A DNA stretch of 7,025 bases, taken from positions 1 through 7,025 of the forward strand of contig JAUWKW010000074.1 of assembly GCA_030614035.1 (NCBI GenBank), in the 5' to 3' direction. The translations under genes were made by a program, and so were the position numbers. Origin of the DNA: Chromatiales bacterium. Its GTDB lineage: Bacteria > Pseudomonadota > Gammaproteobacteria > Steroidobacterales > GCA-2729495. The notes below the pieces were generated by a model. The model searched no databases. It worked only from the letters and a program-made list of their open reading frames with translations, and was not told the DNA's origin. Positions 1 through 6,582 of the stretch are shown here, piece after piece; the stretch's first letter is position 1, and every line of letters starts with the position of its first letter.

Positions 1-59
1 GGATGAACGAATTGCCCATCGAGCACCGCATTTTCGGCTTGCGCGCGCTTATCGTGCAT
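1..59 (-). CDS. N-terminal fragment of an unidentified protein (runs off left edge)
   Basis: On the minus strand an ATG at 59-57 opens a reading frame that stays free of stops for 19 codons to the window edge. The protein begins MHDKRAQAENAVLDGQFVH. A purine-rich run of five G lies at 65-69, five bases upstream of the ATG, and is a plausible ribosome binding site. The fragment shows no signal peptide or motif, so no family can be assigned. It would be divergent from the SRPBCC-CBS gene. The support is the start codon, the spacing of the G-run and the absence of stops. With so few codons it could still be chance. Confidence 0.4.
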   Translation of the reverse strand, partial: MHDKRAQAENAVLDGQFVH

Positions 60-521
60 TTTTTCCCCCAATGGCCACAGGGACCAGCCGCCCGGGATCA
101 TACCGTTTGTCCCCGGCCCGGCAGGTAATCGCAATGATGGAGAAGACTAGAAATGCTCCGTGCAAATACAGAGAACTAATTGGTTTAACTTCGAACCGAT
201 GCGTCACCGTGTTGGCATCATTCGGACATCGACCCCACATTAGCCCCCGTTTGCGGAAACCTTCCTCGTTCCGGCAAATGGTACTGGAAGCGTGGAGGCC
301 TCGCAACCAGCCGGCATGCCGGACCGCGCAGTGAATTTGTCTTGCCCATACAAACGCTTAGGCTTTTCGATGATAGCGTCGTGATGCACCGCGCAACGGC
401 CTGCACGGCATACCGTTCCGATCGGGTTCTCATTGCATCCGTCGAAGCGGTAGGATATTTGCGAATGGCAGATGCTAAGCATTGATGCGGTTAATGCTGG
501 CGCCGTTCCGGGGGGTCGAAT
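60..521. other. Intergenic stretch with no convincing gene
   Basis: This 462-base stretch separates the probable leftward gene start at 59 from the rightward start at 522. Open frames exist on both strands, but their translations look like random sequence: many isolated Cys, His and Arg, no recognisable motif, and no well-spaced ribosome binding site. No tRNA-like fold, repeat array or strong sigma-70 promoter stood out by eye. The only local structure noted is a short perfect palindrome at 472-482. Promoters for both flanking genes presumably lie here. Confidence 0.6.
472..482. promoter_or_regulatory. 11-base palindrome upstream of the SRPBCC-CBS gene
   Basis: The sequence ATGCTAAGCAT is a perfect palindrome with 5-base arms around a central A. 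It ends about 40 bases before the ATG at 522. Position and symmetry would suit a small operator, but a palindrome this short can arise by chance and no regulator family is implied. Confidence 0.15.
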
Positions 522-1487
522 ATGGCTGTACTTGAAATGCGCAGACGCGTGAAGGCACATGCCGACATGGTATGGCAGGTGATCTCGGATGTGGGGGGTC
601 TGGCCGACGTGGCCCCTCATGTCAGCCGGGTCGAAATTCTCAGCGGGGAGAAACTGGGTCTGCGCCGCCGCGTCTACGACCGTCGCGGCAACTCCTGGAT
701 AGAGGAGGTCATTGCCTGGGACGAGGGCAAAAGCTACAGCATGCGGGTGGACACAAGTGGCTACCCGTTTATGTTTTCCAAGATGGAGTTCACCTGGAGC
801 GTCGAGGAAGGCCCTAAAAACATACTGATCCGGATGCGGTATAACTACGCATCGAAGTACGGACCCTTCGGTGGGTTGCTGGACCGGATACGCTTTAGGA
901 CCCGCTTCGAGGAGACCTGTGCGCAGTTAATGGACAACTGGATTCGCGTCATTCATGCGCGCGAATGGGCCTACCGTGTCACGGTTGCGACGATTCTTGA
1001 AGCGAAAGGCGGAAATGTAATTTCGGTCGGGCCGGATGACCGGGTCATTGATGCTGCCAACATCCTGCGCAAGAACCGGATCGGTAGCGTGGTCGTCATC
1101 CATTCGGACGGCAGCATCGCCGGGGTCGTCTCGGAGCGGGACATCGTGCGTGGCCTGTCGGATTTCGGCTCTGGAGTCATGCAGCAACCGGTCGCCGAAA
1201 TCATGACTCGAAAAGTTGTCGTCGCGCACCCGGAGGACAACATGGTTCTCGTCATGGCCTGTATGAGCGATCGGCGCATTCGGCATTTGCCGGTCATGGA
1301 CGGCGATGATCTCGTCGGAGTCATCAGCATCGGCGACGTCGTCAAGACGCGTATTCAGGAACTCGAGGGTGAATCGGAGACGCTGCGCGAATATATTGAA
1401 GCGCGCCGCTGGCGCGAACTTTATATGGAAATTGGTCCGGCCGCCTATGCCACCATGAAAGACGAAATCGCCTCAGGCGGTTCTTGA
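522..1487 (+). CDS. SRPBCC (START-like/COQ10-type) domain fused to a CBS-domain pair
   Basis: This is a 321-residue cytoplasmic protein with no signal peptide or membrane segment. Residues about 4-145 resemble the SRPBCC/polyketide-cyclase fold, which binds hydrophobic ligands in a helix-grip cavity. The start is typical (hydrophobic strand, then VWQVISDV at 17-24), and the end is a long amphipathic helix around 125-147. Residues about 155-280 form two CBS repeats, which usually bind adenine nucleotides. Their signatures are GVVSERDIVRGL (201-212) and GVISIGDVVKTR (266-277), and each keeps the S-x-x-D ribose/phosphate pattern (S204/D207, S269/D272). A roughly 40-residue charged helical tail follows. 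The ATG at 522 is preceded by a G-rich ribosome binding site at 510-516. The gene ends 13 bases from the convergent cytochrome gene. Both domain calls come from pattern recognition. The ligand and partner are unknown. One guess is an energy-state-controlled lipid or quinone binding protein. Confidence 0.85.
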   Translation: MAVLEMRRRVKAHADMVWQVISDVGGLADVAPHVSRVEILSGEKLGLRRRVYDRRGNSWIEEVIAWDEGKSYSMRVDTSGYPFMFSKMEFTWSVEEGPKNILIRMRYNYASKYGPFGGLLDRIRFRTRFEETCAQLMDNWIRVIHAREWAYRVTVATILEAKGGNVISVGPDDRVIDAANILRKNRIGSVVVIHSDGSIAGVVSERDIVRGLSDFGSGVMQQPVAEIMTRKVVVAHPEDNMVLVMACMSDRRIRHLPVMDGDDLVGVISIGDVVKTRIQELEGESETLREYIEARRWRELYMEIGPAAYATMKDEIASGGS

Positions 1488-1500
1488 TCGAATCTGAAAC

Positions 1501-2130
1501 CTAATCCAGCGAGTTGATATAGGCAGCGACATTATTTACCGCATCATCGGTGGTCAATATCATTGCCATCGGACGCATCTGCATATCAAAAACGTTTTTC
1601 GTGTCGCCGCCGCGCACGCCGGACTTGTAGTTCTGCAGCTGGCGAACGATGTACCAGTCGTGCTGACCCGCCAGTTTCGGCGAATTCAGCGCCTGATTGC
1701 CTTCGCCATTGGCACCGTGACAGGCGGTGCAGGTCGCATAAGCGGCTTTTCCCTGGGCCGCGTCACCGCTGACCGTGTCTGCGACGGCCGGTGGGCTCAA
1801 TGAAGCCACATAGGCGGATACGTCGGCAATTTCCTGGTCATTTGCCAGCGTCATGCTGAGCGCCCTCATCTGGGTTCCGTACACGTCACTGGTCGTCGGT
1901 GCTCGCAGGCCGGTTTTGAAATTTTGCAATTGCCGCGCAACGTACCATTCTTCCTGGCCGCCGATTTTCGGCACATTCAGTTCCGGGGTCCCTTCGCCGT
2001 TAGCACCGTGACACACCGCACATGTTTCATATGCTGCCTTGCCTTTGGCGGGATCGCCCGCGGCATGGGCGGAAACCGCGACGCTAAAAGCGAACAAAGC
2101 GATCATTCCGTTCAATACGTGGCTATTCAT
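1501..2130 (-). CDS. Diheme cytochrome c, c4-like, periplasmic
   Basis: Translated from the ATG at 2130 this is 209 residues with a clear Sec signal peptide (MNSHVLNGMIALFAFSVAVSAHA, 1-23), so it acts in the periplasm. An in-frame ATG at 2160 would add ten residues, but only the 2130 start has a good ribosome binding site (GGAG at 2137-2140). The mature protein is two tandem class I cytochrome c domains of about 95 residues. Each has CxxCH (C37-H41 CAVCH; C134-H138 CTACH), a WY-x-x-RQLQN segment, and an invariant QMR whose Met is the likely axial heme ligand. This layout and size fit the cytochrome c4 family, soluble electron carriers to terminal oxidases or other acceptors. It is convergent with the SRPBCC-CBS gene and is a paralogue of the minus-strand cytochrome at 2651-3448. 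The family is seen directly. A role as partner of the nearby complex is inferred. Confidence 0.92.
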   Translation of the reverse strand: MNSHVLNGMIALFAFSVAVSAHAAGDPAKGKAAYETCAVCHGANGEGTPELNVPKIGGQEEWYVARQLQNFKTGLRAPTTSDVYGTQMRALSMTLANDQEIADVSAYVASLSPPAVADTVSGDAAQGKAAYATCTACHGANGEGNQALNSPKLAGQHDWYIVRQLQNYKSGVRGGDTKNVFDMQMRPMAMILTTDDAVNNVAAYINSLD

Positions 2131-2243
2131 CTTGTGTCTCCGACTACCCTGTTTGTTCATGCCGATGCCAGTGAACCCGTCGGGTCACCGCCGTCCTTTT
2201 TACGCTAATCACCCCGGATGTGCAGAGCCTTCGCGTCGCGGCA

Positions 2244-2272
2244 CATGATCGGTCACCCGGCATGATCGGTCA
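2244..2272. promoter_or_regulatory. Direct repeat, candidate operator between divergent genes
   Basis: CATGATCGGTCA occurs twice, at 2244-2255 and 2261-2272, a 17-base period with five bases between the copies. The pair lies in the 244-base region between the divergent cytochrome gene (start 2130) and the DUF6941-like gene (start 2375). Spaced direct repeats in such a place are typical of sites bound by tandemly arranged regulators. The repeats are seen directly. Regulation and target gene are inferred. Confidence 0.4.
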
Positions 2273-2374
2273 ATACGCGAATGATACACTGCGTCCGGCC
2301 TGTTGGAAGCCGGTCGCAGTGTGGATTCCAGGGCTTGGCCAGAACACAAATAAAGCACTCACGCCTGTCCATCC

Positions 2375-2779
2375 ATGGAAGCTATATTTTTATTCTGCAA
2401 GGACGCCGCGGCCGGGCCCGATGGCCGTCTGAATATCCAGGGGGTATTCAACGAACTGTACGCTTCGGATTTTCCGGCCCGTCAGGATCGGCTGGTTCTG
2501 GTGGGCGTGATCGAATGGGAACGGAATGCTCAAGGCCGCATTCCGTTCAGGATCGATTTGACTGATCCCGACGGGGACTCAGTGTTTTCGATCGATGGAC
2601 ACACCGACGTCGAGTCCCGGCCAATGAACAGTGCCCCCGCCAAGACGCATTTAGTATTGCCGATGGAAAAAGTGATGTTCCCGGTTGTGGGCCAGTACCG
2701 CGGCCGATTTTCTGCGAATAATGAAGAGATCTTCGGGCCGTCCATGCACCTGATGCGATCCAATGATGACCAGGATTGA
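2375..2779 (+). CDS. DUF6941-like small protein of unknown function
   Basis: This 134-residue protein begins MEAIFLFCKDAAAGPDGRLN and has no signal peptide or membrane segment, so it is probably cytoplasmic. The pattern resembles the DUF6941 family, as recalled from memory: an opening strand followed by an Asp-Ala turn and a G-R-L-N-x-x-G segment, then xFPAxxD-x-LxLVxxI, and then a strand ending IDLTDPDGDSVF (residues about 60-71). No catalytic residues are known for that family. No clear ribosome binding site precedes the ATG at 2375, so translation may be weak or leaderless. Another start cannot be excluded. Its last 129 bases overlap, on the opposite strand, the tail of the convergent cytochrome gene. 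Composition looks normal for a coding gene, and the coherent beta-rich pattern supports it as real. Confidence 0.65.
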   Translation: MEAIFLFCKDAAAGPDGRLNIQGVFNELYASDFPARQDRLVLVGVIEWERNAQGRIPFRIDLTDPDGDSVFSIDGHTDVESRPMNSAPAKTHLVLPMEKVMFPVVGQYRGRFSANNEEIFGPSMHLMRSNDDQD

Positions 2780-3448
2780 GGCCGGTGAGCGCGGCGGCGT
2801 GTACTCCTCCCCGGGAGCAAACTCCATGGTCGCTATATAAGCGGCTACATCCCGAACCTGCTCGTCGGGTTCCAGCATCTGCGCCATGATGCGCATCTGC
2901 GCTCCGTAGATATCGTTTTGGTGGGTGCCGCGAATACCGGCTTTGAAATTGTTCAGTTGTGACACGAGGTACCAGTCGTGCTGCTTGGACAATCGCGGTG
3001 CGTCGAGTGCCTTGGCGCCCTCACCACGAGCGCCATGACAGGGGATGCAGGTCTCGTAGGCTTTCTTGCCGGCTTCGACATTGCCTTCTATTGTTATCGG
3101 CGGTTCCGGCATATCCAGGGTTGCAATATAGGCCACGACATCCTGCACAGCCTGCTGGTCCGGCAATGTCAACGCCATCGGCCGCATTTGCGCTCCAAAC
3201 GTATCCTCCGGGTGCGCGCCACGAATTCCGGCACGGAAGTTATTCATTTGCCGGAGCATATACCAGAGATCCTGGCCGGCATTCGCCGGGGCATTCAGTG
3301 CCGGAACGCCTTCGGCACTTTGGCCGTGGCAGGCCATGCAAAAGATAAAGAGTTCCTTTCCCTTTACCGGGTCACCGACGGCGTGTGCCGCGGTGCTGGC
3401 TAGGAATACGACAGTCAGAGAAATTATTGTACGGACAAAATTTATCAT
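2651..3448 (-). CDS. Diheme cytochrome c, c4-like, with extended C-terminus
   Basis: This is a 265-residue precursor with a Sec signal peptide (residues 1-23, ending STAAHA before VGDP), so it is periplasmic. Two cytochrome c domains follow, each with CxxCH (CMACH starting at C37, CIPCH in the second half), a WY-x-x-x-Q-x-NNF segment, and an invariant QMR whose Met is the likely axial ligand. The domain pattern matches the cytochrome encoded at 1501-2130, so the two are paralogues. The second domain ends at YIATM, where the relative also stops after YINSLD. Here the frame continues for about 57 more residues, the last 42 of which overlap the convergent DUF6941-like gene. That tail looks unlike a cytochrome and may come from loss of an earlier stop codon. 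The ribosome binding site is weak. The gene is divergent from the pentaheme operon, with about 250-275 bases between the starts. Confidence 0.88.
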   Translation of the reverse strand: MINFVRTIISLTVVFLASTAAHAVGDPVKGKELFIFCMACHGQSAEGVPALNAPANAGQDLWYMLRQMNNFRAGIRGAHPEDTFGAQMRPMALTLPDQQAVQDVVAYIATLDMPEPPITIEGNVEAGKKAYETCIPCHGARGEGAKALDAPRLSKQHDWYLVSQLNNFKAGIRGTHQNDIYGAQMRIMAQMLEPDEQVRDVAAYIATMEFAPGEEYTPPRSPASILVIIGSHQVHGRPEDLFIIRRKSAAVLAHNREHHFFHRQY

Positions 3449-3645
3449 CGTCGTCTGCCGCAGTCATTTTCCTTTGGCTCAAACTACGGCGTACACGCTA
3501 CCGAACTCTCTGCCACGGTGCAAGCGGCTGCCGGGTGCGCACACACCGTCCCCACGGCGGCTGTTCGTTGCGCCAGCAAGCGCAGGGAACAAAGAAATGG
3601 TTTGTTTTGACCTTCTGTCGATTCATCGACCGTGGGCCGGCAACG

Positions 3646-3676
3646 TTGAAACGGTTCCGCTGATGAACGTTGTAGT
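3646..3676 (+). promoter_or_regulatory. Weak candidate sigma-70 promoter for the pentaheme operon
   Basis: TTGAAA at 3646-3651 matches five of six -35 positions. TGTAGT at 3671-3676 matches four of six -10 positions, with a long 19-base spacer. It lies in the divergent intergenic region, upstream of the pentaheme cytochrome start. The match is poor and it is recorded only as the best candidate seen by eye. Confidence 0.18.
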
Positions 3677-3709
3677 TTTCCCGGGTTACGGGCAGAATCA
3701 TGCCCCAAC

Positions 3710-3718
3710 GGGGGAGGG
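3710..3718 (+). promoter_or_regulatory. Strong Shine-Dalgarno that favours a TTG start at 3724
   Basis: The run GGGGGAGGG lies inside the longest reading frame of the pentaheme gene, downstream of the ATG at 3700. Its GGAGG core (3713-3717) sits six bases before an in-frame TTG at 3724, which is ideal spacing. The ATG at 3700 has only a weak GGCAG upstream. The site argues for initiation at the TTG, or for a dual start. Confidence 0.55.
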
Positions 3719-3723
3719 ACAAG

Positions 3724-4269
3724 TTGTCGATCTCTGTAAGCGAAGCGCTAAGGCCAGCGAAAAAACCGGCCCTGATCGGGGTTGCGGTGGTGGTCGGTGT
3801 ATTTGTAGGGGTGTGGATCAACGACACGTACTTTTCGGACCGCGCGCCGGTCCAGCCCATCGAATTCAGTCACCGCATTCATGCCAGTGACAATGAAATT
3901 CCGTGCCAGTATTGCCACATCTATGCGGCCAGGAGTCCTTCGGCCGGCGTGCCGAGCGTGGCCAAGTGTATGGGTTGCCATACGGCCGTCGCCGACGCAC
4001 GGGAACGGCCGGAGGTGTTGAAACTCGCCGGATACTGGGATCGGCAGGAACCGATACCGTGGGTCAAGGTGCATGACGTGCCGGACTTCGTTCATTTCAC
4101 GCACAAAAGACACGTTCTGGCCGGCCTGGAATGCCAGGAGTGTCACGGCCCGGTGCAGGACATGGATCGCATTACGCGAATCGCGCCGATGACAATGCCC
4201 TGGTGTGTGGACTGCCATACCGAGCGCGAGGTTGAGAATGGCCGGGATTGCTGGACATGCCACAAATAG
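3724..4269 (+). CDS. actA: Membrane-anchored pentaheme cytochrome c, ActA/QrcA-like
   Basis: From the favoured TTG at 3724 the protein is 181 residues; from the ATG at 3700 it would be 189. The N-terminus has a short charged stretch and one hydrophobic segment (about residues 16-33, PALIGVAVVVGVFVGVW), likely an uncleaved membrane anchor that places the rest in the periplasm. Five CxxCH heme motifs follow: C61-H65 (CQYCH), C82-H86 (CMGCH), C137-H141 (CQECH), C161-H165 (CVDCH) and C176-H180 (CWTCH). Extra histidines (FSHRIH 48-53 and FVHFTHKRH 122-130) are candidates for bis-His ligation. Five hemes and one anchor fit ActA of Alternative Complex III; Qrc uses a hexaheme relative, QrcA. Known role: electron exit or entry at the periplasmic face of the complex. 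It is first in the operon, 63 bases before the molybdopterin-family gene. The actA symbol is by analogy. Confidence 0.85.
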   Translation: MSISVSEALRPAKKPALIGVAVVVGVFVGVWINDTYFSDRAPVQPIEFSHRIHASDNEIPCQYCHIYAARSPSAGVPSVAKCMGCHTAVADARERPEVLKLAGYWDRQEPIPWVKVHDVPDFVHFTHKRHVLAGLECQECHGPVQDMDRITRIAPMTMPWCVDCHTEREVENGRDCWTCHK

Positions 4270-4332
4270 CTGAAGGACGCGCGTAGCTAGTAGACCGATC
4301 GCGCACTGAACGGGGACCGCGAGCAGGAAACG

Positions 4333-6570
4333 ATGTCGAAAATTAGCCGCAGAGATTTATTGCAATATATTGGCGCCGGCGGAGTCGGGACCGGCGCTGG
4401 ATATTTGTTTGCGGAAGTGATCAAGCGCCCGGTCGAGTTTCTGATTCCACCGGTTGTTCCTCCCGAAGATTATTCGCCCGGTATTGCGACCTGGTACAAC
4501 ACGGTTTGCAACCAGTGCTCTGCGGGTTGCGGTATTTCGGTACGGATTCGGGAAGGGCGAGCCAAGAAAATCGAGGGCAACCCGGTGCATCCGGTGAACC
4601 AGGGGCGTTTGTGCGCCCGCGGTCAGTCAGGGCTGAATGCCTTGTACAACCCGGATCGGATCAGGTCTCCGATGCGGCGAGTCGGCGAACGCGGTGATGG
4701 AAGCTTCGAAGCAATCAGCTGGGACGACGCGCTGACCGAGATTGCCACGCGCCTTATTCGCCTGAAGATTGACGATAAAGCGGACCGCGTCCAACTGCTG
4801 AGTGGCCGCGTCCGCGGTCACCTGGATGAGCTATTCGAACAGTTCATCACGCTGTTCGGGTCTGGTCGGTACGTGCAGTACGACTTTACTGATCCGGTCA
4901 ACCTTAGGCTTGCCAACCGGTTGTCATTCGGCACCGAGAATTTGCCGTACTACGACATAGCGAATAGCGATTTTCTGCTGTCATTTGGTGCCGACTACCT
5001 GGGCACCTGGCTGTCACCGGTACATTACAGCCTGGGTTACGGCCAACTGCGCCAGGGACGTGAACAGCGCGGCAAGTGTGTCCAAATCGAGCCGCGTATG
5101 TCACTGAGCGGGGCGAATGCCGATGAGTGGATTGCCGCTGTGCCCGGCAGCGAGGGGATTCTGGCATTGGGAATCGCCAGGTTACTGGTTGCCGACGGGG
5201 CGTATGCGGGATCGGATCGCGCCGCGTGGCGCCGTGCATTAGAGCCATACAGCCTTGACCGCGTCTCCGCGGCCACCGGCGTCGCACCGGAGCGCGTGGA
5301 ACAACTCGCCGCTGAATTTGGCGGCCACGAAGCCAGCCTCGCGATTGCCGGCGGAGCGGCCGCAGCAGGGACCAACGCCGTCGCCAGCCTCGTTGCCGTG
5401 AATGTATTGAATCATCTCGCAGGCAATCTCGGCCAACCCGGTGGGATCATTTTTAATGCCGCGCCGTTGTTCGGTTCCGGAACTCGTCAGGCCGGTTCGG
5501 CGCAAATGACCGAACTCGCAGCCGCCATGCAAGACGGCGCAATCGAAGTATTGCTGCTGCATGACACGAATCCAATCTACGCGTTGCCGGCCGCCAGCGG
5601 TTTCGCTGATGCGATGGCAGCGGTCCCGACAATAGTCGCCATGTCGAGTTTCATGGAGGAGACGACGGCGCTGGCCGATCTGATTTTGCCGACCGACACT
5701 TATCTTGAAGCCTGGGGCGACGACGCGCCCGATCCCGGAGTCGGTCTGCCCGTGGCATCGATTTCGCAACCGGTCGTGGCGCGCGTCTTTGACACCCGCT
5801 CGGTCGGCGACATCGTGTTGTCGCTGGGACGCCGGATTGGTTTCGAATTGCCGGTCGCGATGCCGTGGGCCAGCACGGAGGATTTCATCAAGGACGCGTG
5901 GAGAAAAGTCTACGGCGATCTTGACCCGCAGGCCGACGCCCAAGGTTTTGAAGAGTTCTGGCTGGCGGCGCTGGAAGCCGGCGTGTGGGGCCGGGCCGGA
6001 GCGACCGGGGAAACCGGGGATGCCCCGCTGCCATCGTTGATTCCTGATATCGACAATGCGCAGGCGTCGTTTGTCGGCGACACGGCAGAGTTTCCGTTCG
6101 TTCTGCATCCCTATCTGAGTGCCACGCTGTTTGACGGCCGCGGCGCGAATCTGCCATGGCTGCAGGAGTTACCCGATCAGATGACCAGCGTGGTTTACGG
6201 CTCCTGGGTCGAATTGAACCCGGTTACCGCGGACGAGCTCGGTATTCGCGATGGGAACCTGATCGAGGTCGAGTCGCCGGCCGGCCGTGTTCGGGGTCCC
6301 GCGCTGGTGTTCCCGGGCATTGCGCCCGGGGTAGTAGCAATGCCTTTCGGTCAAGGCCACTTGGCCTACGGACGCTATGCGCAGGACCGCGGCGTCAACC
6401 CGATCGCATTGGTTGCGATGCAGTCCGACCAGCAATCCGGTGAACTGGCCTGGGCAGGAACCCGCGTCAAGTTGCGCAATACCGGCGAACAGGCGCGAGT
6501 GGTCCGCAACGACGGCGTGTCGCGAACCCTGGGGCGACAGATTCTTCATCCGGGACAAGGCCATGCATGA
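4333..6570 (+). CDS. actB1: Molybdopterin oxidoreductase-family subunit, ActB N-terminal half/QrcB-like
   Basis: This is a 745-residue protein. The ATG at 4333 has AGGA at 4325-4328. It begins with a twin-arginine motif (SRRDLL, 5-10) and a hydrophobic glycine-rich stretch, so it is Tat-exported to the periplasmic face. Residues about 52-110 form the N-terminal Fe-S domain with C59, C62, C66 and C94 and a following GNPVHPVNQGRLCARGQ segment. The long middle region is the molybdopterin-binding fold. Residues about 600-715 are the dinucleotide-binding-like C-terminal domain, including FGQGHLAYGRYAQDRGVNP. The only other Cys is C249; the region around 185-210, where Mo-ligating Cys/Sec normally sits, has none. 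ActB and QrcB are reported to lack active Mo, so this probably serves a structural and electron-transfer role. The 745 residues match only the N-terminal portion of fused ActB; the Fe-S half is the next gene, 12 bases downstream. The symbol actB1 is by analogy. Confidence 0.85.
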   Translation: MSKISRRDLLQYIGAGGVGTGAGYLFAEVIKRPVEFLIPPVVPPEDYSPGIATWYNTVCNQCSAGCGISVRIREGRAKKIEGNPVHPVNQGRLCARGQSGLNALYNPDRIRSPMRRVGERGDGSFEAISWDDALTEIATRLIRLKIDDKADRVQLLSGRVRGHLDELFEQFITLFGSGRYVQYDFTDPVNLRLANRLSFGTENLPYYDIANSDFLLSFGADYLGTWLSPVHYSLGYGQLRQGREQRGKCVQIEPRMSLSGANADEWIAAVPGSEGILALGIARLLVADGAYAGSDRAAWRRALEPYSLDRVSAATGVAPERVEQLAAEFGGHEASLAIAGGAAAAGTNAVASLVAVNVLNHLAGNLGQPGGIIFNAAPLFGSGTRQAGSAQMTELAAAMQDGAIEVLLLHDTNPIYALPAASGFADAMAAVPTIVAMSSFMEETTALADLILPTDTYLEAWGDDAPDPGVGLPVASISQPVVARVFDTRSVGDIVLSLGRRIGFELPVAMPWASTEDFIKDAWRKVYGDLDPQADAQGFEEFWLAALEAGVWGRAGATGETGDAPLPSLIPDIDNAQASFVGDTAEFPFVLHPYLSATLFDGRGANLPWLQELPDQMTSVVYGSWVELNPVTADELGIRDGNLIEVESPAGRVRGPALVFPGIAPGVVAMPFGQGHLAYGRYAQDRGVNPIALVAMQSDQQSGELAWAGTRVKLRNTGEQARVVRNDGVSRTLGRQILHPGQGHA

Positions 6571-6582
6571 GATGGGTGTGAT

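Noticed and set aside
240..620. 126-residue minus-strand open frame across the gene-free region
   Set aside because: It overlaps the start of the well-supported SRPBCC-CBS gene, its translation shows no domain pattern, and no ribosome binding site is evident.
1470..1500. Possible bidirectional terminator between convergent genes (CGCCTCAGGCG)
   Set aside because: The symmetric element would form only a very short stem with a tiny loop, and no U-rich tract follows on either strand.
3336..3890. 184-residue plus-strand open frame across the divergent intergenic region
   Set aside because: It overlaps the antisense of the cytochrome signal peptide and runs out of frame into the pentaheme gene. 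It has no motif and the region fits a divergent promoter.
5239..6108. 289-residue minus-strand open frame
   Set aside because: It lies wholly antisense to the molybdopterin-family gene. Its Arg/Gly/His-rich translation is typical of a shadow frame in GC-rich coding DNA.
4333..6570. Catalytic sulfite, tetrathionate, polysulfide or arsenic oxidoreductase
   Set aside because: There is no Mo-ligand Cys in the expected region. The pentaheme cytochrome neighbour and the CIGTR motif in the Fe-S subunit fit ACIII/Qrc better than these enzymes.
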